In this document: piece after piece, positions 1-9,541 of the stretch | Layout of the letters: every line of letters starts with the position of its first letter | How positions within the stretch are numbered: the first letter of the stretch is position 1 | Assembly: GCF_000717595.1 (NCBI RefSeq) | Contig: NZ_JNZO01000001.1 | Location: forward strand, 464,675 to 528,674 | Origin: Streptomyces flavochromogenes | GTDB lineage: Bacteria > Actinomycetota > Actinomycetes > Streptomycetales > Streptomycetaceae | Direction of reading: 5' to 3' | Length of the DNA: 64,000 nt | Notes under the pieces: generated by a model | The model's database searches: none | Seen by the model: the letters and a program-made list of their open reading frames with translations, nothing else | Told to the model about the DNA's origin: nothing | Position numbers and translations under genes: made by a program

Positions 1-1819
1 GGTGGCCGCTGTACTGGCCTTCGGGGACGGCGGCCGGGTCGAGGGTGAGGGTGACCTCGGCGGTGCCACCCGCGGGAAGCGTGACCTCCGGCGCGGAGGT
101 GACCAGCACTCCCGAGGGCAGATCGCCGCTGATATCGGTGGAGAGCTTCACCGTGGTGGCGACGTCGGCGGTGTTGGAGAGAGTGACCTTGCGGGTCTCC
201 TTCTCGTAGCCCGACTCCTGCCACTCGATCAGACCGAAGTCGGCGGTGCCGCTCGTCTCCAGCGCGGGGTCGAGGGCGGCGGGGATGTCCACGCGTCCGT
301 TGCCCTGCTGGTAGACCGTCTGTCCGGCGATGACCTCGGCATGCCCGGTGAGGGCCGCCTTGATGCGCTGGCCGGTCCAGTCGGGGTGCCGCTGGGCGAG
401 GATGGCGGCGGCGCCCGCGACGTGCGGCGTGGCCATCGACGTGCCGTTGGCGGAGGTGTAGAACGCGTCGACCGGCGTGCCCATCGCGGTGCCCGCCGCG
501 CGTGCCGCGACGATCCCGACACCTGGTGCGGTGATCTCCGGCTTGATCGCACTGTCTCCGACGCGCGGGCCACGGCTGGAGAAGCCGGCGAGGACGTCGG
601 ACTTGTCGACCGCGCCGACGGTCAGCGCCGAGTCGGCGGTGCCAGGGCTGCCGATGGTGGTCGCACCGGGGCCCGCGTTACCGGCGGCGATGACGAAGAG
701 GGCGCCGGTGGAGGCGCTGAGCCGGTCGACCGCCTCGGTCATGACGTCGTCGGGTGTCGCGGCGGGGCCGCCCAGGCTCATGTTGATGACGTCGGCGCCC
801 TGGGCGGCGGCCCACTCCATCCCCTCCAGGATCCAGGAGAACTGGCCGCTGCCCCCGTTGTCGAGCACCTTGCCGACGAGCAGGTCGGCGCCGGGGGCGA
901 CGCCCCTGTACTTCCCGCCGGAGTTGGCGCCGCTGCCCGCGATGGTAGAGGCGACGTGCGTGCCGTGGCCCTGGCCGTCGGACGCGGTCAGCCCGGGTAC
1001 GAAGCTCTTGCTGACCGTGAGGTTGTCCTTGACGTCCGCGTTGGTCAGGTCGATCCCGGTATCCAGGACGGCGACCTTGGCGCCCCTGCCGTCGTACCCC
1101 TTGGCCCAGGCCTCGGGCGCGCCGATCTGCGGCACGCTCGTGTCGAGGGCGGCCTTCGCCTTGCCGTCGTACCAGAGCTTGGTGACCCCGGCGGCGCCCG
1201 GCTCGGTGACACTCCTGCCCGCCATGGACCCCTTGGTGACCGGCTTCACCTGCTGCCAGAAGGCGCCGGCGCCCGCCTTCTCGACCTCGGCGCCCGCCAT
1301 GTCGAGACGGTCGAGGACCGCTCCCCCGCGGCTCGCGGGCAGTGCGTCGGCCCGCTTCCTGAGCGTGGACGCGCCGGGCTTGTCGCCGTAGGCCAGGATG
1401 ACCGGCAGTTCGTCCGCCCGGGCGTCCCCGTGCCCGTCCTCGATCAACCGGGTGACGTTGAACAGCTTGGTGTCCAGGGCTCCGGAGGCTATGCCGTCCA
1501 TCGCGTCGGACGGGTACACGTAGAGGTCCTCGTCGGGGCCCGAGAACGTCTGGAAGGTCTTGGACGTGCCTTCGGCCGCCGTGGCGGTGACGGACTGCTT
1601 GCCGTCCGGGGCGGTGGACACCGTCACGGTGTCACCGGTGACGAGGGTGACCGTGGACTCCGTGGCCTTCGTGGCGCCCTTGGCGGCCGGCTGGACCAGC
1701 CCGGTGATCCTCGGCTCGGCCTGTGCGGTGGTGACGGCGGAAGGCGAGGCGCCGACGGCGATGACTACGGCCGTCGCGATCAGCCTTCGTATGGTTCTCC
1801 CGCGGTGGGGGTGCTGCAC
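1..1819 (-). CDS. S8 family secreted serine protease (C-terminus outside window)
   Basis: A subtilisin-fold secreted protease truncated by the window edge; 606 codons are visible. The GTG start at 1819 is preceded by a strong GAGGAGG Shine-Dalgarno about 5 nt upstream, and the protein opens with a signal peptide (MQHPHRGRTIRRL, hydrophobic run, then AQA). The catalytic Asp lies in VAVLDTGID (about residue 249), the His in GHGTHVAST (about 285) and the Ser in NGTSMATPHVAGAA (about 460), in the order of family S8. A propeptide of about 200 residues precedes the catalytic domain, and a beta-rich region follows it, as in the 1,000-1,250-residue Streptomyces members of this group. The target is unknown. 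It lies downstream of the TrmB/LuxR-like regulator on the same strand, which makes regulation by that protein plausible but unproven. Confidence 0.93.
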   Translation of the reverse strand, partial: MQHPHRGRTIRRLIATAVVIAVGASPSAVTTAQAEPRITGLVQPAAKGATKATESTVTLVTGDTVTVSTAPDGKQSVTATAAEGTSKTFQTFSGPDEDLYVYPSDAMDGIASGALDTKLFNVTRLIEDGHGDARADELPVILAYGDKPGASTLRKRADALPASRGGAVLDRLDMAGAEVEKAGAGAFWQQVKPVTKGSMAGRSVTEPGAAGVTKLWYDGKAKAALDTSVPQIGAPEAWAKGYDGRGAKVAVLDTGIDLTNADVKDNLTVSKSFVPGLTASDGQGHGTHVASTIAGSGANSGGKYRGVAPGADLLVGKVLDNGGSGQFSWILEGMEWAAAQGADVINMSLGGPAATPDDVMTEAVDRLSASTGALFVIAAGNAGPGATTIGSPGTADSALTVGAVDKSDVLAGFSSRGPRVGDSAIKPEITAPGVGIVAARAAGTAMGTPVDAFYTSANGTSMATPHVAGAAAILAQRHPDWTGQRIKAALTGHAEVIAGQTVYQQGNGRVDIPAALDPALETSGTADFGLIEWQESGYEKETRKVTLSNTADVATTVKLSTDISGDLPSGVLVTSAPEVTLPAGGTAEVTLTLDPAAVPEGQYSGH

Positions 1820-1980
1820 GTGCTCCTCCTCGATCGGGGGCGGCGGGGCGCGTGAGTCCGTCCGGGAACACAGGTCACGGACGGCACGCGCTGCGCCGGA
1901 TTCAGTGCGTGTGCCGGACGCTACCGGCGTGGAGGAAGGGGGCAGAAGACGTGTCCGGTGCGCTTTGGCGACAACGGCAC

Positions 1981-3033
1981 CTATGCGCCGCAACCATTCT
2001 GACCAGCGGTCATACGCACTGCGCCGACGGCTGCGCGGCTCGACCCGATCCAGCCGTGCTGCGCGGCGTACCACCCCAGCTGCATCCGGGTGACGACGCC
2101 GGCCCGGTCCATGAGATGACGCGCCCGGCGCAGTACCGTGCGTCGCCCCACCCCCATCTGACGGGCGATCACCTCGTCCGTCAGACCACTGAGCAGCAAG
2201 GTGAGCAGCCGGGCCTCGGTCTCGTCGAGCTCGTGTCCGGCCCGGTGGCCGTCGTGCACGAGATCGAGCGGCAGCGCGCTGCTCCAGGTCTGCTCGAACA
2301 GGCCGATGAGTCCGTCGAGGAGCGGGCTGGGGTGGATGAGCGCGGACCCCTCGGCGTGTTCCGTGTTCATGGGGAGGGCGGGCACGATGCCGAGCCTGCG
2401 GTCAACGATGAGCATCTTCAGGGGCAGACGCGGCATCGCGCGGGCGTCCTCGCCCGCGTCGATGTATCGCCTGATCCGGTCGAGTCCGCCGAGCTGCTCG
2501 ATGGACATCTGGTCGTAGACGGTCCGGTAGCGGACCCCTGCGGCCAGTTGGTCCATCTCGCAGTCGTTGCCCAATGCGGTGCCGTCCTCCGCGGAGGACA
2601 CGTAGGGCGGCATGTCGAAGATGAGCACCTCTTCGCGTGCCCCCCGCTGCATCTGGTCGGCGCGCTGGGCGACGGCCGCCCGGTCCGTGAACTCCACCGA
2701 CGCGCGCCCCAGACCGTCCCTCGGGCTGCTGTGGTACTCGGCCGACAGGCGTCCCATGGCAGCCCGGGCCTGCTGGAGTTCCTGCATGCGGCGCAGCAAC
2801 AGGACCTCCCCGGCGATGTCCGGCGGCGATGCGATGAGCTGGGCGGGCTCTCCGGCGGTCCGGGTGAGCAGCCCCTTCGCGACCAGCCCCTCCAGCGCCC
2901 CGCTCACCCCGCCCCCGGGTAGGTCGGGCAGACCCGGAAGTCGGTCGAACTCATCGGTCGGGGAAGGGCCGGAGCGCACCAAGGCGACATACAGTTCTGC
3001 CTCGTCGTCGGTGAGTCCGAGGGCTTCCAGCAT
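1981..3033 (-). CDS. TrmB/LuxR-type helix-turn-helix regulator
   Basis: A 350-residue DNA-binding regulator. The N-terminus (MLEALGLTDDEAELYVALV) is the winged-helix start typical of TrmB-like proteins. A middle domain with FDMPPYVSS and LIVDRRLGIVPA resembles the PLD-like sensor segment of that group. Residues about 270-330 form a LuxR-like helix-turn-helix (LLTLLLSGLTDEVIARQMGV, then GRRTVLRRARHLM). The ATG at 3033 follows an AGGAGG ribosome-binding site at 5-6 nt. It sits 161 nt upstream of the S8 protease gene on the same strand. In my memory, Streptomyces regulators of this architecture often adjoin secreted peptidase genes. The ligand is unknown. Confidence 0.85.
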   Translation of the reverse strand: MLEALGLTDDEAELYVALVRSGPSPTDEFDRLPGLPDLPGGGVSGALEGLVAKGLLTRTAGEPAQLIASPPDIAGEVLLLRRMQELQQARAAMGRLSAEYHSSPRDGLGRASVEFTDRAAVAQRADQMQRGAREEVLIFDMPPYVSSAEDGTALGNDCEMDQLAAGVRYRTVYDQMSIEQLGGLDRIRRYIDAGEDARAMPRLPLKMLIVDRRLGIVPALPMNTEHAEGSALIHPSPLLDGLIGLFEQTWSSALPLDLVHDGHRAGHELDETEARLLTLLLSGLTDEVIARQMGVGRRTVLRRARHLMDRAGVVTRMQLGWYAAQHGWIGSSRAAVGAVRMTAGQNGCGA

Positions 3034-3259
3034 GGTGCCTCCTGTCTCTCGTCAGGGTGAGCCCCAAGCCTCACGTGGCAAGGACGCCGCCTCAACGGCG
3101 CGTCCTCCACGGCCGCCACGGAGTAACGGCCCTGTAACTGGCTGCGGTTCCGTCGGTGCGCACGGGGCTCGACCGCCCCCGGACACCGCGGCTCCCCCGC
3201 CCTGCACGGAGCTCATGCGCCCCGGGCACCGCGAAGTCTGCCGTCGCGCCGGGGCTGCT

Positions 3260-6200
3260 TCACTCCCCCGGCGTCACGGCCCGACGCAACACCATGTGCG
3301 CCAGGTCCCGCGCCAGGAACTCGCCCGCTCCCGCCGCCCGGGCCGCCTCCGCCTCGGCCGCGGCGATCGCCTCCGCCACCCGCCCTGCCACCAGATGGGC
3401 CCAGGCGACCAGACACCCGGTGCCGTGCGTGCCGTCGAGGAGGCGTATCGCCTCGTCCGGGCTGCCCCGGCGGATCAGCAACTCGGCTTCGGCCGTGCGC
3501 ACTTCACGTTGCGCCTGTTGGTCGCCCTGGGCTCGCGCGATGTGCCCGGCACGCTCCAGAAGGTCGTCGCACTCATCCCGGCGGGCCGTGTCGCGCATCC
3601 TGACCCGGGCGAGCGCGGCCAGCGCGTACGGCACGCACCACTCCGTGGCCGACGGGGCCCCTCGCACCGCCCGCTCGGCCAGGTCTGCGGCGGCCACCGG
3701 ATCCGCCAGGTGCAGGTGGATCTCGGCGAGGTTCGCCCGCTCGAAGGAGGCGGCCGTCGGATCGCCGGAGTGTTCGGCGAGGGCGAGGGCCCGTTCACCC
3801 GTCGCGACGGCCTCACGCAGCAGCCCCGAGCGCCGCTGGTGCTCGCGCAGCACGGAGAGCACCTGGCCGAGCAGTTGCGGATCTCCGTACGCCTCGGCGT
3901 GCGGCAGCGCCGCGTCCGCGACCGGACGCGCCTCGGCGAACCGCCCGGCCAGGGCGAGGGCCGTCGCCTGCGCCCCGAGAGCGCGGGCGAGGAGCCTGCG
4001 GCGCGCCGGACCCGCGACCAGGAGCGCCGCCTCGTGTGCCGCGCCGGCCGCCTCGACGGACTCCTGGTAGCGCCCGGTCACGAAGCACAGCACGGCCCGC
4101 GCCGCGTGATGCGCGGCGGCCGTCTCCGGAGCCGTGTCCTCACGCGGCGAGGCCGCGTCGAGCAGTGCGAAACCCTCCGCGGTGGAGCGGGACTTGGCCA
4201 GGACCTCGGCGAGTCGCGCCGCCGCCAGGACCTCGCCGTCGTAAGAGCCGCGCCGACGCAGTTCCGCCAGCGCCTCACGGAGCACACGCGCCGCGTCGTC
4301 GTAGCGCGCCATCCGCTGGAGCACCGCCGCCCGGTCGACCCGGGCCCGGGCCGCCTCCAGGGCGGACGCGTCAAGGCGTTCGGTCAGCTGGGCGTAGTAG
4401 TGGTCGGCGGTGTCGTTGGCACACAGCGCGGCGGCCCGTTCGGCCGCCTGCCGCAGATAGCCGTTGGCGCGCGGGTCGTCGGCCCGCGTCAGATGGGCGG
4501 CGAGGGTGTCCACCGAATCAGGGCGGCGGCGCAGCACCGCTTCGGCGTACGCGGCGTGCAGTTGTCCGCGGCGGGCCTGCGACAGCTGGTCATAGCAGGT
4601 GAGCCGAACCAGCGGGTGACGGAAGGCGAGGCCGGACACCGTGCGCCCGTCGGCGACCACCTCCCGCTCCGCCAGAACCGAGGCGGCGATGGCGGCGTCC
4701 ACCCCGGCGGTCGCCTCCTGCGCGGTGAGGTGAGGGTGCAGCCCTCCCACGGCGACGTCGAGCACTTCGGCAAGTGCGGCGTCACCTCCCGCGACGGCCG
4801 CCACCTCCACGACTCGGCGGGCCGGCGGGTCAAGCCGGGCGAGCCGGGCCGCCACAAGTTCCCGTACGCCCTTCGGCGCTCTGAGCTCGCCCGGCGGGCC
4901 GTCACCGAGGGCGCGGGCCACCTCCAGGGCGAACAGCGGATTGCCGAGGGACAACTCCCACACCCGCTGGTGCGCGTCGGCGCCGGACGGCAGGCCGAGC
5001 GCGTCCGCCGCGAGGGCGAGGCACTCCGCGCGCGTGAGACGGTTCACCTCCACGTGGCGGGCGAGGCGTAGCCGTACCAGGGAGCGCAGGCCGGCTCGGC
5101 GCGGATCGGTCTCGGCGAGCTCTTCCGGACGGTAGGTGACGAGGAACCGCAGGGTCCCGACCGGGCCGACGGAGGCGCGCCGGGCCAAATGGTTCAGCAG
5201 CTGGAAGGAGCCGGCGTCGGCGGCGTGCAGGTCGTCGAGGACGACGAGGACGGGCGCGCGGACGGCCACGTCGCCGAGGAATCCGGCCGTGGCGCGGAAG
5301 AGCCGGTCCCGTTCCTCCTCCGGGCTGCGGCCGGCACCGCCTCCCGTCCGGCCCAGCGACGGCAGGAGCGAGGCGAGCTCCGGGTACTCGCCGCCGACGC
5401 GCGCCCGTTCGGACGGCGGCCGGTCGGCGAGCCACGCGTCCAGCGCCTCGACGAACGCACCGAACGGCGTCCGTCCCTCCGCGTCGTGCCCCGCGCCCCA
5501 CAGGACCTGGGCCCCCGCGTCCGCAGCCTGCCTCGCGGCTTCCGTCACCAGGCGTGTCTTGCCGAGGCCGGCCTCGCCGCCGAGCAGCTGCACCGGCGGT
5601 GCGTCGGGCGCAAGCAGCAGGGCCAGTTCCTCGGTGCGCCCGCACAGCGGAGTGGCGGCCGGTGTGCGCAGCTGGGCAGGCAGGACCGGGACGGGCGCTG
5701 GAGAGGCAGCGAGCGCCGGGGCGGCATCGGTGTCCAGGGCCGCCAGATGCAGGCGGTCGGTCTCGGCGCCCGGCCGGACGCCCAGCTCGGCGTCGAGGAG
5801 CTCGCGGCACCGGTGGTACTGCCGCAGGGCCTGTCGGCGCAGCCCCTGGGCCAGGTAGGCGCTCATCAGGGCGCGGTGGGCACGCTCCTCCGTCGGCGAC
5901 TCGGCGACCGCGAGCCGGGCGGTGGTGGCGGCGTCGTCGGGGGCACCGTCGGCGAGCTGGGCCTCGGCGAGGGCGAGCAGCACGCGCTCGCGCAGGACGC
6001 GTATCCGTTCCCTCAGCGGCCCGACCCACGTCTCGTACCGGTCCTCCGGCAGGGGCTCTCCCGCGAACGCGGCCAGGGCGGTGGAGAGCTCGTACCGGTC
6101 ACCGGAGGCCAGAGCCTGCTCGGCCAGGGATTCGGCGTGGTCGGTGTCGATCCACACGGTGTCGGGCGCGAGCCGCAGCAGCGTGCCTTCACCGAGGAGG

Positions 6201-6529
6201 TAGGAGGACGTGGCACGCGGGCGGAGCTCCGGTTCCAGGGCGTGCCGGGCCGCGTGCAGGGCGACGCGCAGGGATCCGACAGCGGCGGTGGGGTCCGCGT
6301 CCGGCCAGCAGAGGTCCATGAGCTGCTCGCGGTGCATGCTGTGGCCCGGGGCGAGGGCGAGCAGTTTGACGAGCGTGCGGGAGTTGGGTCGCGGCCAGCG
6401 TTCGGCGAGCGGCGGTCCCCCCTCGCGCACCACCCTGAAACCATCGAAGAGGTGCACACGGAGCAGCGGTGCGGCGGGGGCCGGGCCGGCGGGGTCGGGC
6501 GGAGCTTTTCGCGCGTCTGCTGGTGCCAT
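3260..6529 (-). CDS. Large BTAD/AAA-ATPase (AfsR/SARP-related) transcriptional regulator
   Basis: A roughly 1,089-residue STAND-type regulator. Near the N-terminus is an OmpR-like winged helix (LLRVHLFDGFRVV, then NSRTLVKLLALAPG), followed by a bacterial transcriptional activation domain (LALAEAQLADGAPDDAATTA, then RQYHRCRELLDAELG). Next is an ATPase module with Walker A GGEAGLGKT near residue 318 and Walker B VLVVLDDLHAAD near 428. The long C-terminal half is rich in Ala/Leu helical TPR-like repeats. No C-terminal LuxR HTH is seen. The ATG at 6529 is preferred. The longer in-frame start at 6601 lies inside the perfect hairpin at 6598-6641 that probably terminates the upstream gene. Such proteins switch on secretion or antibiotic genes; the target here is unknown. 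Confidence 0.88.
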   Translation of the reverse strand: MAPADARKAPPDPAGPAPAAPLLRVHLFDGFRVVREGGPPLAERWPRPNSRTLVKLLALAPGHSMHREQLMDLCWPDADPTAAVGSLRVALHAARHALEPELRPRATSSYLLGEGTLLRLAPDTVWIDTDHAESLAEQALASGDRYELSTALAAFAGEPLPEDRYETWVGPLRERIRVLRERVLLALAEAQLADGAPDDAATTARLAVAESPTEERAHRALMSAYLAQGLRRQALRQYHRCRELLDAELGVRPGAETDRLHLAALDTDAAPALAASPAPVPVLPAQLRTPAATPLCGRTEELALLLAPDAPPVQLLGGEAGLGKTRLVTEAARQAADAGAQVLWGAGHDAEGRTPFGAFVEALDAWLADRPPSERARVGGEYPELASLLPSLGRTGGGAGRSPEEERDRLFRATAGFLGDVAVRAPVLVVLDDLHAADAGSFQLLNHLARRASVGPVGTLRFLVTYRPEELAETDPRRAGLRSLVRLRLARHVEVNRLTRAECLALAADALGLPSGADAHQRVWELSLGNPLFALEVARALGDGPPGELRAPKGVRELVAARLARLDPPARRVVEVAAVAGGDAALAEVLDVAVGGLHPHLTAQEATAGVDAAIAASVLAEREVVADGRTVSGLAFRHPLVRLTCYDQLSQARRGQLHAAYAEAVLRRRPDSVDTLAAHLTRADDPRANGYLRQAAERAAALCANDTADHYYAQLTERLDASALEAARARVDRAAVLQRMARYDDAARVLREALAELRRRGSYDGEVLAAARLAEVLAKSRSTAEGFALLDAASPREDTAPETAAAHHAARAVLCFVTGRYQESVEAAGAAHEAALLVAGPARRRLLARALGAQATALALAGRFAEARPVADAALPHAEAYGDPQLLGQVLSVLREHQRRSGLLREAVATGERALALAEHSGDPTAASFERANLAEIHLHLADPVAAADLAERAVRGAPSATEWCVPYALAALARVRMRDTARRDECDDLLERAGHIARAQGDQQAQREVRTAEAELLIRRGSPDEAIRLLDGTHGTGCLVAWAHLVAGRVAEAIAAAEAEAARAAGAGEFLARDLAHMVLRRAVTPGE

Positions 6530-6597
6530 GAGGGCAGCAACTGTAGCCCCCGGACCTGGGGCGTCTCCGCTGAGGCCCCGGTCCGGGGCCCCGGTCG

Positions 6598-6641
6598 GCA
6601 CGAGGGGCAGGGGCGGCGCGCGCCGCCCCTGCCCCTCGTGC
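6598..6641. terminator. Perfect 21-bp-arm hairpin downstream of the VCBS gene
   Basis: Arms 6598-6618 and 6621-6641 are exact reverse complements around a CG centre. The hairpin lies 26 nt downstream of the VCBS-repeat gene stop (minus strand). It is a strong candidate terminator for the protease-VCBS pair and argues that the next gene starts at 6529. Confidence 0.8.
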
Positions 6642-6667
6642 CCACGCCCCTTCCTTGTGCCGTCGTG

Positions 6668-9541
6668 TCAGGACCTGCTGAGCTTCACCACGATCAGGCC
6701 GTGCAGCGGGTCGTCGGAGAGCCGGTAGCGGGCACCCGACTGCTCCATCGCCTGGTCGTGGCCTACCGTGTCCAGGGGGGTGCCGATCAGCTCGTCCTCG
6801 CCGTCGCCGTCGAGGTCGGCCGCGGTGATGCCGCGTGTGCTGAGGGCGGTCTGCCGGACCAGGGACGACGGGTAGTTCACGGTGCCGGCCAGGATCGACG
6901 GGTCCCACACGTCCCAGCCTCCTTCGCCACCCGCCGCGAGCAGCCGCTGCCCGCCCGGTCCGGTGAGGAACGTTCCGCTGTGCACGGGCGGCAGCGTGAA
7001 CACCTTGGAGTCCTTGCCACCCGGCCCGTATGTGGTGAACGAGGCGGTGCCGGTCAGGACCAGTCCCTCGGGCCCGGTGGACCAGGTCCCCACCGTGTTG
7101 AAGCCGCCCGCGTTCGCCGCGTGCAGCACCTCGCCCGTACGGCCGTCCCGTATCTCCACCCTGGTCTTCGGGCCGACGGCGTCCTCGACCGTCCAGACCA
7201 TGACCACCGCGTGCCCGTCGGCGTACGGGATGTCCTTCGAGGCGAAGGTGCCGTTCCCGATCAGCGAACCGTAGATCGGGCTGCCGTCGTACGCCGGGTC
7301 GGCCGTCCAGGCCACCTGGCCGGAGGTCGCCTCCAGGGCGAAGCCGTCGGTCGTGATGTCGGCGGCCTCCAGGGTGCCGTGGGTGTTGTACGTGCCGAAG
7401 ACCCTGCCGTCCTGGAACGCGAGGTCGGAGACGTACACGGCGGGCCCCTCGGGCGTGTACGTCCACAGGGGCCTGCCGGTCCCGGAGTAGGCGCGGACCC
7501 GGTCCGTCGGCACGAAGACCTCGGAGCGACCGTCGCCGTCGGCGTCCCCCGCGGTCACGGAGCGGACCAGCTGTCCCTCGCCGTCGATGTCGGCGAGGGT
7601 CCGACCGTCCCGGACGCGCAGCACGAGGGCGGAGGTGCCGTCGGCGACGACCAGTTCGGGCTTCCCGTCGCCGTCGGTGTCGGCGAGCTGGAGGCCGTAG
7701 ACACGGCCCGGAAGGTCCTTCTTCCACAGCAGCTTGGGCTTGCCCGCGACCAGGGACGGGCCGTCGTAGGCCCACAGGCCGTGCGACTCGCCTCCTGCGA
7801 CGAGGTCCTTCCTGCCGTCGCCGTTGACGTCCACGGCCCGCACCACCGACAGATCGCCCTGGAGGGCGGTCAGATCGGTGCGCCTTCCGTTGTCCAGTTT
7901 GTACGTGTGGATGTTCTGGTCCGGGTCGACCGTCCGCGCGTACCAGGCATCGCCCTTGCGGAACGGCTCCGCGTACATCTGCGAGGCGACCGGTCCGGTG
8001 TGCTCCCAGCGGACGGCGCCCGACCTTCCGGCGAAGGAGACGATGCGCGCGTAGCGCGAGCCGCCGTAGTTCGTGGCACCCTCATGGCCCTCGGTGACCG
8101 TGTAGGAGGCCAGGATCTGCCCGGCGACCACCTTCAGGCCGAAGGCGGACGGCCCGTCCTGGTGGTTTCCTGCCTCACGCTTCGTCGTGTCCGACCACAG
8201 CTGGGTGGCACCGTCGTCACCTCCCAGGGTGCGCACGGTCGTGGCGTTGATCCAGAGGTTCGGGTCGAGGGTGTCCTCGCTGACGACGTACTCAGGCAGC
8301 TTGTCGCCGCTGACGTCGCCGGTGGTCAGGCCGAGAGCGACGGCGTTGACGCGGGTGTCGAGCGTGCTGCGGGAGCCGTCGGGGAGGGCGTACGCGGCCA
8401 GCTGGTACGTGACACCGTCGGTGGCGTCGGCCTGCTCCAGGGCGACGAGGCGCTCGCGTGTGGAGTCGAGACGGAGCTGCCGCGAGTAGAGCGCGCCGTC
8501 GGCCTTCCAGAGGGTCGTTCCCGCATCGGTGTCCAGGACCGCTGTATGGCTCTCGCCGGCGGCGGTGGTGGTCTTCCGCACGTTCCAGGAGACCGCGAGG
8601 CGTCCGGAACCGAGCTGCAGGAGGTCGCCCCAGCGGGCGGCCCGCACGCCGGTGTCGTACGTCCAGAGCCGCTCCGCGCTGAGCGCGCCGTCCGTGTACG
8701 AGAAGCGGAATGCCTGGAGGGTGGCGGTGGCGGTGGCCGGGGCGCTGCTGTTGGTCACCGGCTGGTCGGCGACCACGAGCGTGCCGTCCACGAGTGCGAT
8801 CTGCTGGGCGTCCGCGAAGAGCCTGCTCCACAGCGTCCTGCCGGTGGCGCCGTCCAGGAGGGTCACGAACGTCCCGGTGGAGAGCGTGGAGCCGGGCACG
8901 GTGAAGGCCCGCGACGGCTTGACGCCGACCTCGGCGGTGAAGGCGATGTCGGCGACACCGTCTCCGGTGAGGTCGCCGGTGGCGAATCCGTGCTCGGAGG
9001 CATCGGTGAACGGGCTGACCGCGTTGTAGCCCATGGTGATGCGGGCCGGTCCCGGCTCGACCAGCCACGGTCGCACCGGCTTGACCTGCCACTCCGCGTA
9101 CAGCGACGCGTTGTCCCGGCGCCAGATCTCCTGGCCGTCGGCGGAATGCCGGGCGACGCTGCCGAGGCTGTGCAGGACGGCGTACCCCCCGCTGGTGCCG
9201 GAGAGGGCGGTGGTCGCGGCCATGCCGCGGCTGGTCTCCAGGGTGGTGGTCCGCGCGCTGAGTGCCGATCCGGCGGTGGCGTCGTCGAGCGACGAGAGCG
9301 GAGCGTCGGGCGCGTCCCCGTGCTGTTCCACACCCACGCTCGCCGCCGAGGTGTCGGCGTTCGCGTAGGGGTCGACCTGGATGCGCTGTTCCAGGCTGCG
9401 AGCCTGGTCCTCGGTCAGGACGCGGGCGCCGTCGGTGCCGTAGTCGTCGGCGAGGGCGGTGCCGGGCAGCGTGCCGAGGGTGAGGCCGGCCGCGACGAGG
9501 GCGGAGGCGAGAGCGAGGGCCCGCCGGGAGTGCGGAGTCAT
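6668..9541 (-). CDS. Secreted FG-GAP/VCBS-repeat (beta-propeller) protein
   Basis: A 957-residue exported protein. The signal peptide is MTPHSRRALALASAL through about residue 32 (GTALA). The body carries repeated calcium-loop FG-GAP/VCBS motifs: DLTGDGVADIAF, DVSGDKLPEYVV, DVNGDGRKDLVA, DTDGDGKPELVV, DADGDGRSEVFV and, near the C-terminus, DLDGDGEDELIG. These predict an integrin-alpha-like beta-propeller outside the cell. An open frame continues upstream to 10081, but the ATG at 9541 is chosen because it precedes the signal peptide and overlaps the stop of the S8 protease gene in an ATGA arrangement, implying translational coupling. No catalytic motif is recognised. Co-expression suggests it acts with the protease, perhaps in substrate binding, but this is inference. 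Confidence 0.88.
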   Translation of the reverse strand: MTPHSRRALALASALVAAGLTLGTLPGTALADDYGTDGARVLTEDQARSLEQRIQVDPYANADTSAASVGVEQHGDAPDAPLSSLDDATAGSALSARTTTLETSRGMAATTALSGTSGGYAVLHSLGSVARHSADGQEIWRRDNASLYAEWQVKPVRPWLVEPGPARITMGYNAVSPFTDASEHGFATGDLTGDGVADIAFTAEVGVKPSRAFTVPGSTLSTGTFVTLLDGATGRTLWSRLFADAQQIALVDGTLVVADQPVTNSSAPATATATLQAFRFSYTDGALSAERLWTYDTGVRAARWGDLLQLGSGRLAVSWNVRKTTTAAGESHTAVLDTDAGTTLWKADGALYSRQLRLDSTRERLVALEQADATDGVTYQLAAYALPDGSRSTLDTRVNAVALGLTTGDVSGDKLPEYVVSEDTLDPNLWINATTVRTLGGDDGATQLWSDTTKREAGNHQDGPSAFGLKVVAGQILASYTVTEGHEGATNYGGSRYARIVSFAGRSGAVRWEHTGPVASQMYAEPFRKGDAWYARTVDPDQNIHTYKLDNGRRTDLTALQGDLSVVRAVDVNGDGRKDLVAGGESHGLWAYDGPSLVAGKPKLLWKKDLPGRVYGLQLADTDGDGKPELVVADGTSALVLRVRDGRTLADIDGEGQLVRSVTAGDADGDGRSEVFVPTDRVRAYSGTGRPLWTYTPEGPAVYVSDLAFQDGRVFGTYNTHGTLEAADITTDGFALEATSGQVAWTADPAYDGSPIYGSLIGNGTFASKDIPYADGHAVVMVWTVEDAVGPKTRVEIRDGRTGEVLHAANAGGFNTVGTWSTGPEGLVLTGTASFTTYGPGGKDSKVFTLPPVHSGTFLTGPGGQRLLAAGGEGGWDVWDPSILAGTVNYPSSLVRQTALSTRGITAADLDGDGEDELIGTPLDTVGHDQAMEQSGARYRLSDDPLHGLIVVKLSRS

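Noticed and set aside
2..1855. Long plus-strand open frame opposite the first protease
   Set aside because: It is a high-GC shadow. The minus-strand reading has a signal peptide and all three S8 motifs.
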